A stretch of DNA of 64,000 nucleotides from BOG-908 sp963692875 (GCA_965198755.1 OZ240673.1:1302001-1366000), one strand, 5' to 3'. Numbered from the stretch's first letter, positions 16,144 through 24,546 are shown. Notes: generated by a model from the letters alone, not told the origin. Program-made: numbers and translations.

Positions 16144-17121
16144 ATGCCAAGCCACACCGAGGCCGAGGCACCATCCCTCGCCGTCACCCCCAGCGCCTCC
16201 CCTCCGCACACCCACCGGGCGATGAACGCTCCGGAATGGGCGCTGCTACTCGCCCTCTCCTGCGTCTGGGGCAGCTCGTTCTTCTTCTACAAAATCCTCG
16301 ACGCCGCCCTCCCGCCCTTCACCATCGTCCTCGGCCGCATCGGCCTCGCCGCCACGGCACTGAACCTGGTCCTCCTCGCCCGCGGCCAACCCCTCACCCG
16401 CGCCGCACCCTGGCCACAACTCGCCATCCTCGGCGTGCTCAACTGCGTCCTGCCCTTCACCCTGTTTGCCTGGGCGGAAACCCACATCTCCAGCGGCATG
16501 GCGGCGATGCTCAACGCCACCACCCCCCTCTTCTCCGTCCTGCTAGCCCACACCCTCCGCCACGAGAAACTCACCGTCCCCCGCGCCGCCGGCGTCGCCT
16601 CCGGCCTGCTCGGCGTCGCCATACTCATCGGCCCCACCGCCCTGCGCGGCGCCGCCGCCAACCTTGCCGGCGACCTCGCCTGCATCGTCGCCTCCTTCAG
16701 CTACGCCGCCGCCGGCCAATACGGCCGCCGCCTTCGCCACCTCCCAGCACTCCAGGTCGCCACCGGCCAACTCACCGCCGGCACCATCCTCCTCCTTCCC
16801 CTCGCCATCCTCGCCGACCGCATCTGGACCCTCCCCGCCCCGTCCGCCGACACCTGGGCCGCACTCGCCGGCATCTCGCTGCTCTGCACCGCGCTGGCCT
16901 ACGCCCTGTTCTTCCGCCTAACCGCCACCGCCGGCCCAACCAACGCCATGCTGGTCACCTTCCTCCTACCGCTCAGCGCCCTCATCCTCGGCTGGCTGCT
17001 CCTCCACGAACCAGTGCCCACCCGCACCTACCCCGGCATGCTGCTGATCGGCCTGGGCCTGGCCGCAATCGACGGGCGTGCCCTCGTTTTCCTGCGGCAA
17101 AAGCAAGGCCTTCTTTTTTGA
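16144..17121 (+). CDS. EamA/DMT-family transporter with repeat-derived C terminus
   Basis: A ten-helix drug/metabolite-type exporter; the two EamA halves begin WALLLALSCVWGSSFFFYK and ACIVASFSYAAAGQYGRRL. ATG 16144 gives 325 residues; ATG 16222 (MNAPEWALL) would give 299 and also fits the family. The last residues, KQGLLF, and the TGA stop come from the L arm of LR repeat copy 9, so the native stop has been replaced by the repeat. The substrate is unknown. It is not clearly part of an operon. Confidence 0.88.
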   Translation: MPSHTEAEAPSLAVTPSASPPHTHRAMNAPEWALLLALSCVWGSSFFFYKILDAALPPFTIVLGRIGLAATALNLVLLARGQPLTRAAPWPQLAILGVLNCVLPFTLFAWAETHISSGMAAMLNATTPLFSVLLAHTLRHEKLTVPRAAGVASGLLGVAILIGPTALRGAAANLAGDLACIVASFSYAAAGQYGRRLRHLPALQVATGQLTAGTILLLPLAILADRIWTLPAPSADTWAALAGISLLCTALAYALFFRLTATAGPTNAMLVTFLLPLSALILGWLLLHEPVPTRTYPGMLLIGLGLAAIDGRALVFLRQKQGLLF

Positions 17122-17165
17122 AAAAAAGAAGCAAAAAACTTTTGTCTCGGCTGTCGCGGACCGAT
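17101..17165. repeat. LR repeat copy 9 (L arm only)
   Basis: GCAAGG, a CCTTC/GAAGC hairpin and AAAAAACTTTTG, then CTGTCGCGGA and no R arm. It supplies the stop codon of the DMT transporter. Confidence 0.9.
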
Positions 17166-17558
17166 TAACAACCCTTCGCTCAGGACAGAGATGTTTGCCA
17201 ACTGCGCCTCAAAGTGTCGCCCCACTCCGCGGCTCTTTAGCTTGCACGGCAAACGCTACATAAAGACGTTTGAGTTCGGGCTGCTGCGTCGGCTCCCCGC
17301 CGCTACCCTTACATCGCCTTCTTGCTAGACCGAACTGTTCATGTTCGACTCATTTCAGCCACTCGCATGGCTGCTCCTGCGCATGCTTCGCCTGAAATAC
17401 TGGCAGCCCTGGACAACGCAATCAGATTGGGAGGCGCCGAACAAAACTCCTCCGTCTCGAACGCTTCTGATGTCTCTCAAAAACCGTAAGCGGTAAGCAA
17501 GGCATAGCCCAAATCTGCGCAGCCTATCGGTCAGTCCAACAACGCCAATTCAAGACGG
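17166..17558. other. 393-nt gap without a recognisable gene
   Basis: A 40-codon open frame at about 17369 lacks a ribosome site and any familiar sequence. Base composition is lower in GC than neighbouring genes. It may be decayed sequence; nothing firm was seen. Confidence 0.4.
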
Positions 17559-17764
17559 CTTATACCAACTGGCTTGAATGCTGCCTGAAAGAAAGCAAGC
17601 AGTCCTTTTTTTGGAAAAAAGGACCAAAAAACTTTTGACTCCGCTGTCGCGCGCTGTCCGGAAAGGTCCGCGACAGCGGAGTCAAAAGTTTTTTGCTTCT
17701 TTTTTTCAAAAAAGAAGGCCTTGCTTGCTTCGGAACGGTCAACCTTCAAGCCAATTGGTATTAG
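17559..17764. repeat. LR repeat copy 10: full-length reference copy with both outer ends
   Basis: Outer left end CTTATACCAACTGGCTTGAA, L arm with a GTCC/GGAC hairpin, perfect 20-bp central inverted pair (17633-17652 with 17669-17688, containing GACTCCGCTGTCGCG), R arm with a CTTC/GAAG hairpin, then GCTTGC and the inverted outer end finishing CAATTGGTATTAG. The whole copy is about 206 bp and almost one large palindrome. Confidence 0.95.
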
Positions 17765-17850
17765 GTGCGATCCTCATAACGATCCAAACCAAAGCTTGTC
17801 GTAACCGATCGTGTCCACGCGTCCACTGCCGTTTGCTGATTGCCCGCCCC

Positions 17851-18663
17851 TCACCCCACCATCGCCTGCGACAACCGCCCCCCCACCCGCACCGGCTCCA
17901 CCCGCACCGCCAACCCCGTCGCATCCGCCGTCTCCACGAACACCCCGCAAATCGTCGCCTCCCCGCCCGCCGGCGCCAACCGCTCCCCAGGCACCCGCCG
18001 CCAGAACCGCGCCGCCGCTACCCCCTTATCCATCCCGATCACGCTGTCGTAGTCCCCGCACATCCCCGCATCCGACAAATACGCCGTCCCCCCCGGCAGC
18101 ACCTGGTGGTCGGCCGACGGCACGTGCGTGTGCGTGCCGACCACCAGCGAAACCCGCCCGTCGAAACTATGCCCGTAGGCCATCTTCTCGCTCGTTGCCT
18201 CGCCATGAAAATCCGCCACCACCGCCTGCACCGTCACCCCCAGCCGATGCCTGCCCAGCAACTCCGCCGTTAGGCGGAACGGGTCGTCGTTCGGCTCCAT
18301 GAACAACCGCCCCATCACCTGCAGCACCAGCGCCCGCCGCCCATCCACCAGCTCCACCACCACCGACCCCTGTCCCGGCGTCCCCGGCGGAAAGTTCAGC
18401 GGCCGTATCAGCCGATTTTGCGTCTCGATGTACCCCGCCAGCTCCTTGCGATCCCACGCGTGGTTGCCCAGCGTCAGCACGTCCGCCCCCGCTGCAAACA
18501 ACGCGTCCGCCATCTCCGGCGAACACCCGAACCCATGGCTCGCGTTCTCCACGTTCACCACCGCCAGGTCCAACCGCAACGACTCCCGCAGCCGCGGCAA
18601 CGCCGCCCCCACCGCATCCCGCCCCGCACGCCCGACGATGTCCCCAAGAAAAAGAATACGCAT
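17851..18663 (-). CDS. ymdB: YmdB-family metallophosphoesterase (TIGR00282)
   Basis: A 270-residue cytoplasmic dimetal phosphoesterase. It begins MRILFLGDIVGRAGRDAV and has VVNVENASHGFG, TLGNHAWDRKE, VVADFHGEATSEKMA and VVGTHTHVPSAD, all characteristic of the YmdB family, which has 2',3'-cyclic nucleotide phosphodiesterase activity in other bacteria. The start at 18663 follows the family; upstream codons are shared with an untranslated leader. It faces the glyoxalase-fold gene across LR repeat copy 11. Confidence 0.92.
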   Translation of the reverse strand: MRILFLGDIVGRAGRDAVGAALPRLRESLRLDLAVVNVENASHGFGCSPEMADALFAAGADVLTLGNHAWDRKELAGYIETQNRLIRPLNFPPGTPGQGSVVVELVDGRRALVLQVMGRLFMEPNDDPFRLTAELLGRHRLGVTVQAVVADFHGEATSEKMAYGHSFDGRVSLVVGTHTHVPSADHQVLPGGTAYLSDAGMCGDYDSVIGMDKGVAAARFWRRVPGERLAPAGGEATICGVFVETADATGLAVRVEPVRVGGRLSQAMVG

Positions 18664-18759
18664 GCGATATGTCCGGTCGGTTCTGCCCCTGCGGGCGTGC
18701 ATCACGGCCGAAAAATCATCGGCTGAAACTCATATGGCCCGGACTGTTCACCGGTGCAG

Positions 18760-18892
18760 GCAAGCCAAGCGGTTCTTTTTTGAAAAAAAGAACCAAAAAA
18801 CTTTTGTTCCCTAGCTACTCGCTGCTGAAACCTCCGCGACAGCAGGGATAAGAGTTTTTTGCTGTTTTTTAAAAAAAGCAGGCCTTGCCTTC
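18760..18892. repeat. LR repeat copy 11
   Basis: L arm 18769-18806 (GTTC/GAAC), centre with only the right half (CCTCCGCGACAGC), R arm 18849-18892 with a GCTG/AGCA-type stem. It lies in the divergent gap between ymdB and the VOC gene. Confidence 0.92.
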
Positions 18893-18986
18893 CCGGCCGC
18901 CCACCGGAACCCCGCAACGCTCGCCCACGTTACACCAACCAGTGCCGTCTCGCGGCTCCCGCCCCAAAAAAACTGGAAACGCCCCG

Positions 18987-19913
18987 ATGCCCCCCTCATC
19001 ACCAAGGCGGCACCTGCCCGCGGCCGCCCCCATCCTGGTCGCAGCCATCACCCTGCTTGCCGCCGCACCGTCCCTCGCCGCCCCACCCCTGCTCCCCGCC
19101 ATCAACACGCCGCCCGGCCAGGAACACCACACCGGCAAAACCATCTTCGTCCAGCTTGTCACGCCAGACCTCGCCACCTCCGAAGCATTCTATACCGGCC
19201 TGCTCGGCTGGCAGTTCCAACCCATTCCCAACACCCGCGTGCCCTATGCCGCCGCCCTCTCCAGCGGCAACCTCGTCGGCGGCGTCGCCCAGCGCGCCAT
19301 CCCGGCAGGCCAGCACCTGCAATCCGCCTGGCTTGGCTTCTTCTCGGTCTCCGACGTGAACGCCGCCGTCACCCTCGCCGCCGCCCAGGGTGCCAAAACC
19401 CTCGCCGCCCCTCACGACGTCCCCGGCCTCGGCCGCGAGGCCGTGCTCGCCGACCCGCAAGGTGCCGTCTTCGGCATCCTCGCCTCCAGCAGCGGCGACC
19501 CGCCGGACATCCTCTCCCCCGTCGGCACCTGGATCTGGCGCTCCCTCCTCACCACCGATCCCACCTCCGACGCCGCCTTCTACAACACCGTGCTCGGCTT
19601 CAACGCGACCCCCTTTCCCTCCGAAGGCGCCGCCCAGCACCTCCTGCTCGTCTCCGGCACCTACGCCCGCGCCACCGCCAACTCCTTGCCCGGCAACCAT
19701 CCCGACATGCACCCCCATTGGCTCAACTACGTCCGTGTCGCCAACGCCGCACAATCCGCCGCCACCGCCACCTCCCTCGGCGGCCGCGTCCTCGTCCCCC
19801 CGCACCCCGACCGGCACGGCGGCATGATAGCCGTCGTCGCCGACCCCGAAGGCGCCCCCCTCGGCCTCTTCGAGTGGGCAGAGGGCGTCGAGACCAAGGA
19901 CGTGACAAAGTGA
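18987..19913 (+). CDS. Exported two-domain glyoxalase/VOC-fold protein
   Basis: 308 residues with a signal peptide (core PAAAPILVAAITLLAAAPSLA). Two VOC domains follow: FVQLVTPDLATSEAFYTGLLGW at about residues 55-175 and WRSLLTTDPTSDAAFYNTVLGF at about 195-300. VOC proteins bind a metal and act as lyases, dioxygenases or binding proteins; export to the periplasm is uncommon. The substrate is unknown. The stop overlaps a possible GTG of the glycine-rich lipoprotein downstream, so the two are probably co-expressed. Confidence 0.82.
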   Translation: MPPSSPRRHLPAAAPILVAAITLLAAAPSLAAPPLLPAINTPPGQEHHTGKTIFVQLVTPDLATSEAFYTGLLGWQFQPIPNTRVPYAAALSSGNLVGGVAQRAIPAGQHLQSAWLGFFSVSDVNAAVTLAAAQGAKTLAAPHDVPGLGREAVLADPQGAVFGILASSSGDPPDILSPVGTWIWRSLLTTDPTSDAAFYNTVLGFNATPFPSEGAAQHLLLVSGTYARATANSLPGNHPDMHPHWLNYVRVANAAQSAATATSLGGRVLVPPHPDRHGGMIAVVADPEGAPLGLFEWAEGVETKDVTK

Positions 19914-19924
19914 GCGCCCCCGCG

Positions 19925-20284
19925 ATGCGTCCCACCCTCCGCCGCTGGCTCCTGTTCGCCGCCCTGGTCGCCCCCGTCGCGTTCCTCTCAACCGGTTGCG
20001 CAGCCGGCTACGGCTACGGCGGCGGGGGCGGCGGCTACGACGTCGGCGCCGACTACTACGGGGGCGGCTACGGCGGCGACTACGGAGGCTGGAACGGCGG
20101 CTACCTGGTAGGACCCTACCGCGAAGGCTACGGCGGCCGCGGCTTCGGCGGCCACGGTTTCGGCGATCACGGCGGCGGCGGCCACGGTTTCGCCTCCATT
20201 CCCGGCGGCGGCGGCCACGGCGGCAGCTTCTCGCCCGGCGGCTTCAGCCACGGTGGCGGCGGCGGTGGTGGTCACGGACGTTGA
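19925..20284 (+). CDS. Glycine-rich lipoprotein
   Basis: A 119-residue protein with a lipoprotein signal (MRPTLRRWLLFAALVAP, lipobox LSTGC). The mature part is almost all Gly with Tyr, His, Phe and Asp in GYGG, FGGHG and GGGGHG motifs, likely disordered and envelope-anchored. A GTG at 19910 overlapping the previous stop is an alternative start with five more residues. Such low-complexity sequence could bind metal through His. Function unknown. Confidence 0.7.
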   Translation: MRPTLRRWLLFAALVAPVAFLSTGCAAGYGYGGGGGGYDVGADYYGGGYGGDYGGWNGGYLVGPYREGYGGRGFGGHGFGDHGGGGHGFASIPGGGGHGGSFSPGGFSHGGGGGGGHGR

Positions 20285-20300
20285 CGTGATCGGCTAAGAC

Positions 20301-20472
20301 AGAAAGCAAGCGGTTCTTTTTTAAAAAAAAGAACCAAAAAACTTTTGACTCCGCTATCGCGCGCTCTCCGGAAAGGTCCGCGGCAGCAGAGTCAAAAGTT
20401 TTTTGCTTCTTTTTTTCAAAAAAGAAGGCCTTGCTTGCTTTGGAACGTTCAACTTTCAAGCCGGTCGGTATG
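20301..20472. repeat. LR repeat copy 12 (right outer end present)
   Basis: L arm 20302-20347 with a GGTTC/GAACC hairpin, central pair GACTCCGCTATCGCG against CGCGGCAGCAGAGTC, R arm 20391-20440 (CTTC/GAAG), then the inverted outer end TTGAACGTTCC-like to GGTCGGTATGAC. Confidence 0.93.
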
Positions 20473-20562
20473 ACTGGCCGCTCTAGGCGCCGAGGATCGC
20501 CCAACTCTTTCACCTGCCCCACAGGTGAACCGGTCCCGATCGGCAGGCCGGTGAGCCTGATG

Positions 20563-21465
20563 CTACGCCGGCTTCATGGCTGCGATAGTCGCCACCGGGA
20601 CCGGTTTCTTCGCGTATGACGCCGCTGCCACCATGTCGTCCACCAGGGCGCAGCATTCGGCTTTGCCCGTCGCTAGCAGTTCGCGGAACGACCGGATGCG
20701 GGACATGAACCAGAGCATGGCGGCCAGCGCCGCTACCGGGCTGCGTGCCATCCGCCGCTTCGTGCGTGGGTAGAGGTCGTATCCGAGCGCCTCGATGAGC
20801 TTGAAGCTCGCCTGCACGCCCCGCGCCAGGACGAGCGCCTCTTCCCAGGACGCTCCGCCTCCGCGCCTCAGGCCGGCGACGGAGACGCTTTCGAAAGCCA
20901 CGCACAAGGGAGCATGACAGCGAAGCCAAAGCGGCATGTTGGGTTCGAGCGTCGTTGGCAGCCCAGCCGAGTTGAAGATGTCCACCCAGCGCTGCTGGTC
21001 CATGATGGTCTTCTGACCGCCCGCACCAATGGTGATCTTGAGCCTTCCTTCCGTGTTCAGCATCGCCTGCACGAACGGCATGCCGAGTGCGCAACGTCCG
21101 GCGCCGACCGCCGCCTGCAGCTTTTCCGGGCTGAACGTGTTGCCCATGAATTGGACGCAGGCAGCTTCACTGCGCTGCAGGTTCGGTAGAACAGCACCGG
21201 TCTGGTGCGCCGGAAAGGTCACGAGCACGAGATCGTATGGCACCGTCTCGTCGAGTGCATCGGCGACGGAGACGACGGCCCGTTCGCCCGTCGAGTCGAT
21301 GATGGCGCCGTCACTTTCAAGCTGCCGCAACCGGGTAGAGTTTGGCCGGGCAACGACGCTGACGTCATGACCGCCGATGCGGGCCAACTGAAAAGCCAAG
21401 GCGCTGCCGATCTGCCCGGCACCGAGTATGGCGATTCGAAGCGGAGGTGAGCGCGTACCGTGCAT
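20563..21465 (-). CDS. Ketopantoate reductase (PanE/ApbA) family protein
   Basis: A 300-residue NADPH-dependent reductase. The Rossmann start is LRIAILGAGQIGSALAFQLA (GxGxxG), followed by DLVLVTFPAHQTGAVL and the PanE-like C-terminal helices (FESVSVAGLRRG). It probably reduces a 2-oxo acid; whether it is the true 2-dehydropantoate reductase of CoA synthesis is uncertain, because distant paralogues are common. The codons look slightly less GC-biased than neighbours. It is a single gene on the minus strand, preceded by repeat copy 12 at its 3' side. Confidence 0.8.
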   Translation of the reverse strand: MHGTRSPPLRIAILGAGQIGSALAFQLARIGGHDVSVVARPNSTRLRQLESDGAIIDSTGERAVVSVADALDETVPYDLVLVTFPAHQTGAVLPNLQRSEAACVQFMGNTFSPEKLQAAVGAGRCALGMPFVQAMLNTEGRLKITIGAGGQKTIMDQQRWVDIFNSAGLPTTLEPNMPLWLRCHAPLCVAFESVSVAGLRRGGGASWEEALVLARGVQASFKLIEALGYDLYPRTKRRMARSPVAALAAMLWFMSRIRSFRELLATGKAECCALVDDMVAAASYAKKPVPVATIAAMKPA

Positions 21466-21551
21466 GATCCTACTTGAGCTGGCTTAGCGATGCGGATTGC
21501 AACACATAGCTAATCTATGACGGCCGAACCGACCACGTGAAAATGGCCGCC

Positions 21552-22007
21552 CTACGTCTCGAGCACCCCTCCGCTCGCCTCCACGTAAAGCTGCACCACC
21601 GCCTCAAAAAACACCCGATCACCCTCCGAAAACCGCCCCAGCTCCGGACTATCCACGTCCAGCACCCCCGCCAGCCCGCCGCTCACCCCAAACGGCACCA
21701 CAATCTCCGACATCGACGCGCTATCGCACGCAATATGCCCCTCGAACGCATGCACGTCCGCCACCACAACCGTCTCGCCCCGCGCCATCGCCGTCCCGCA
21801 AACCCCCCGCCCCATCTCTATCCGCGCACAAGCCGGCAAACCCTGAAACGGCCCCACCACCAACGCGTCGCCGCGCAGAAAATAGAACCCCACCCAGTTC
21901 AACCGCCCCACACGCTGGAACAGCAACGACGCCGTGTTCGCCGCGTTCGCCACCGCGTCCGTCTCTCCCGTCAGCAGCGCGCGCAGCTCATCCAGCACGT
22001 CATCCAT
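21552..22007 (-). CDS. Free methionine-(R)-sulfoxide reductase (GAF domain)
   Basis: A 151-residue single GAF domain protein. It has the family sequence NWVGFYFLRGDALVVGPFQGLPACARIEMGRGVCGTAMA and HIACDSASMSEIVVP; these carry the three Cys (ACARI, GVCG, IACD) used for catalysis and resolution in fRMsr enzymes. It reduces free Met-R-sulfoxide, protecting against oxidative damage. The family assignment is firm; activity is inferred. Confidence 0.9.
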   Translation of the reverse strand: MDDVLDELRALLTGETDAVANAANTASLLFQRVGRLNWVGFYFLRGDALVVGPFQGLPACARIEMGRGVCGTAMARGETVVVADVHAFEGHIACDSASMSEIVVPFGVSGGLAGVLDVDSPELGRFSEGDRVFFEAVVQLYVEASGGVLET

Positions 22008-22029
22008 GTCTCATCCCTTCCAAACCGTG

Positions 22030-22172
22030 CCAAAGGCCTTCTTTTTTGAAAAGAAACAAAAAACCTTTATTCCCGTGTCCCCGCAAGCTGAAACACCAAA
22101 CCTCCCCACCCGACACCCCAAGAAACCAAAAGTTCTTTGGTTCTTTTTTTCAAAAAAGAACCGCTTCCTTCC
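22030..22172. repeat. LR repeat copy 13
   Basis: L arm 22032-22070 (CCTTC stem, partly decayed), divergent centre without the CTGTCGCGGA core, R arm 22135-22172 with GGTTC/GAACC. It ends beside the stop of the exonuclease gene and starts just upstream of the fRMsr start. Confidence 0.88.
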
Positions 22173-22179
22173 TCCCCCC

Positions 22180-23202
22180 TCAAGCCGCCTCCTCCAACCC
22201 CGCATCCCCATACCCCAACAACCGCAACGCCCGCCCCCTGATCCCCCGCAACCCCGCCGCATGGATCAGCGCCTCCTCCGCCCCATGCGTCACCCAAACC
22301 TCCGGCGCCGCCACCTCGTCCAGCGTCGCCAGCAACTCCGGCCGATCCGCATGGTCGCTGATCACCAGCGGCAGCTCCACGCCCCTAGCCCGCGCCCGCT
22401 GCCGCACCCGCATCCACCCGCTCGCCAGACACGTCACCGGCTCCGCCATCCGCCGCGCCCACCGATCCGCAATCGCACTCGGCGGCGCCAGCACGATCGC
22501 CCCCGCCAACTCCCCCGCCGCCACCCCCGTCGCCGGCCGCAATTCCCCCAACCGTACCCCTAGCCGCTCATAAACCTCGCACAACGGCATCAACGCCCCG
22601 TGCAAATACACCGGCCGCTCCCACCCGCACTCCCGCAACAGCGCAATCAACCGCTGCGCCTTGCCCAGCGCGTAGCATCCCACCACGTGGCTCCGCTCCG
22701 GAAACAACCCAACGCTGTCGATCAGCTTCTGCGCCTCCCCCAGCGCCGGCGGATGCACGAAGATCGGCAACGCAAACGTCGCCTCCGTCACGAACACGTC
22801 GCACGGCACCGGCACGAACGGCGCACACGTCGGATCCGCCGCCCGCTTATAATCCCCGCTCACCACCGCCCGCGCCCCGCCATGCTCCATCGCCACCTGC
22901 GCGCTGCCCAGCACGTGCCCCGCCGGCTGCACCCACACCCGCACGTCGCCCACCCGAACCACCTCGCCAGGCGCCAGCGCCTGCTGGCTCTCCCCCGCAC
23001 GCCCCACCCCCATCCGCACGTCCATGATCGCCAGCGTCTCCGCCGTCGCCAGCACCGCCCCATGCCCCGGCCTGGCATGGTCCGCATGCGCGTGCGTGAT
23101 CACCGCGCGCGGCACCGCCTGCACCGGATCGATAAAGAAATCCCCCGGCGTGCAGTACAAACCTTCGGGGCGGACGCAGAGCCAGGTGTCTGGGTGGAGC
23201 AT
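22180..23202 (-). CDS. Ligase-associated DNA damage response exonuclease (metallo-beta-lactamase fold)
   Basis: A 340-residue MBL-fold/beta-CASP-type nuclease. It has GDFFIDPVQAVPRAVITHAHADHARPGHG (zinc motif HAHADH), VQPAGHVLGSAQV, VVSGDYKRAADPTCAPFVPV and VFVTEATFALPIF, all diagnostic of the exonuclease that accompanies ATP-dependent DNA ligase, Lhr-type helicase and PdeM in a DNA-damage operon. Here the helicase and PdeM are 6-14 kb away and no ligase is in the window. ATG 23202 sits at the very edge of LR repeat copy 14, with no ribosome site upstream, so the native 5' leader has been replaced by the repeat. Confidence 0.9.
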   Translation of the reverse strand: MLHPDTWLCVRPEGLYCTPGDFFIDPVQAVPRAVITHAHADHARPGHGAVLATAETLAIMDVRMGVGRAGESQQALAPGEVVRVGDVRVWVQPAGHVLGSAQVAMEHGGARAVVSGDYKRAADPTCAPFVPVPCDVFVTEATFALPIFVHPPALGEAQKLIDSVGLFPERSHVVGCYALGKAQRLIALLRECGWERPVYLHGALMPLCEVYERLGVRLGELRPATGVAAGELAGAIVLAPPSAIADRWARRMAEPVTCLASGWMRVRQRARARGVELPLVISDHADRPELLATLDEVAAPEVWVTHGAEEALIHAAGLRGIRGRALRLLGYGDAGLEEAA

Positions 23203-23262
23203 GCAGGCAAGAACGTTCTTTTTTGAAAAAAAGAACCAAAAAACTTTTGCACCCGCTGTCGC
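23203..23262. repeat. LR repeat copy 14 (one arm)
   Basis: L arm 23206-23248 (GTTC/GAAC), then CCGCTGTCGCG and no R arm. It abuts the start codon of the exonuclease on one side and faces the beta-lactamase gene on the other. Confidence 0.9.
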
Positions 23263-23339
23263 GCAGGCAGCGCGGCCGCGTCCTTGACTGACCCGCCTCC
23301 CTGGCAGATCCCGCCCCTGCACCCCTTGGAGCCACCCGC

Positions 23340-24179
23340 GTGCCGCACCTCATCCGCCGACGCACCCTCCTGGCCGCCCCCCTGCTCGCCGCCGCCGCCG
23401 CAAACCCCATCGCCACCATCGAACGCACCCACGGCGGCCGCCTCGGCGTCTTCGCGCTCGACACCGCCACCAACCGCACCCTCGCCCACCGCGCCGACGA
23501 ACGCTTCCTCATGCAAAGCACCTTCAAGGGCATTCTCGCCACCCTCGCCCTCTCTCGCATCGACGCTGGCCTAGACACCCCCGGCCACCCCATCCCCTAC
23601 ACGCGCGCCAACCTGCTCCCCGCCTCCCCCATCACCACCGCCCACCTCGCCGCCGCCGCCCACGCCGAAATGTCCGTCGCCGATCTCTGCCAGGCCATCC
23701 TCGAGCGCAGCGACAACACCGCCGCCAACCTCCTCCTCGCCCACGTCGGCGGCCCCCAAACCCTCACCGCCTACATCCGCACCCTCGGCGACACCACCAC
23801 CCGCACCGACCGCTACGAGCCCATCGGCGGCTGGTCCGGCACCATGGACACCACCACCCCCCACGCCATCGCCACCCTCGCCCGCACCATGCTCCTCGGC
23901 CCCGCCCTCACGCCGCCATCCCGCGCCCTCCTGCGCCGCTGGATGCAAGCGAACACCCCCGGCCAAACCCGCCTGCGCGCCGCCTTCCCCACCACCTGGC
24001 TCACCGCCGACCGCACCGGCACCGGCACCGGCATCTGCAACGACTACGCGATCGCCTGGCCGCCCAACCGCGCACCCCTCGTCATCGCCGCCTACTACGA
24101 GGCGCTCGGAATGGATTTGCCTCAACAGGAGATCGTCCTGCGAGCGGTCGGGTCCGCGGTCGTTGCGTGGGCAGGGTAG
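23340..24179 (+). CDS. bla: Class A beta-lactamase
   Basis: 279 residues. The exported start RRRTLLAAPLL resembles a twin-arginine signal. Active-site motifs: S60-T-F-K63 (SxxK), S124-D-N126 (SDN), E160 in RYEP (omega-loop general base) and R225-T-G227 where most enzymes have K-T-G. An Arg at that place is known in the CARB/PSE group, so activity is not excluded. The start is GTG 23340. Its TAG stop touches LR repeat copy 15. No regulator is adjacent; it is probably an intrinsic chromosomal enzyme acting in the periplasm. Confidence 0.92.
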   Translation: MPHLIRRRTLLAAPLLAAAAANPIATIERTHGGRLGVFALDTATNRTLAHRADERFLMQSTFKGILATLALSRIDAGLDTPGHPIPYTRANLLPASPITTAHLAAAAHAEMSVADLCQAILERSDNTAANLLLAHVGGPQTLTAYIRTLGDTTTRTDRYEPIGGWSGTMDTTTPHAIATLARTMLLGPALTPPSRALLRRWMQANTPGQTRLRAAFPTTWLTADRTGTGTGICNDYAIAWPPNRAPLVIAAYYEALGMDLPQQEIVLRAVGSAVVAWAG

Positions 24180-24184
24180 CAAGC

Positions 24185-24290
24185 CGGCAAGCAAGGCATT
24201 CTTTTTCGAGAAAAAGAAGCAAAAAGCTTTTGTTTCCTTGAGTATTCGCTGCAGGAACCTCCGCGACAGCCGAACCAAATGTTTTTCAGT
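24185..24290. repeat. LR repeat copy 15 (R arm interrupted)
   Basis: L arm 24190-24232 (CATTC stem), centre keeping CCTCCGCGACAGCC, then an R arm that starts ACCAAATGTTTTT and is broken by a different inverted repeat (24283-24443). Confidence 0.85.
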
Positions 24291-24443
24291 GTCCGTTTGA
24301 AAGATCGGCCTGGTGAGTCAACTGGCGTGGTTTCCCGAGCACCAAAGCGGAGTGACCTCTACGATCATGAGCACCGGAGCAGAGGAAAACCGCGTCGGAT
24401 AGCCGCCAGGCCGACTTTGCAAACGGACACTCAGAAAAACCGG
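24283..24443. repeat. About 160-bp inverted-repeat insert inside an LR repeat
   Basis: The left end TTTTTCAGTGTCCGTTTG and the right end CAAACGGACACTCAGAAAAA are inverted copies, extended inward by AAAGATCGGCCTGG against CAGGCCGACTTTG. The R-arm sequence of copy 15 resumes directly afterwards (CCGGCCTCGCTTGCC). It looks like a small non-autonomous element nested in the hairpin loop. Confidence 0.6.
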
Positions 24444-24494
24444 CCTCGCTTGCCTTCACCTGCCGGAAAGACACGCCGCCTCACGGCGCACTCG

Positions 24495-24546
24495 ACGGGA
24501 ACAAACGCTCTTGGCTGTTTTGTCCGGAAAAGAACCGCTGGCCTTT
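24495..24546. repeat. Decayed LR repeat R arm
   Basis: GGGAACAAACGCTCTTGGCTG...GGAAAAGAACCGCTGGC matches the R-arm order (GGGAACAAAAG, TTGGTTC, AAAAAAGAACCGCTTGC) with several changes. It lies downstream of the DUF4386 gene. Confidence 0.55.

Noticed and set aside
17369..17491. A 40-codon open frame in the gap after the DMT transporter
   Set aside because: No ribosome site, no family resemblance and a short length expected by chance.
18759..18893. Recurring KKRTKKLL-type peptides as a real protein motif or domain
   Set aside because: They come from translation of the LR repeat in many frames. Only the four cases with coupled starts and a following signal core were accepted as translated.
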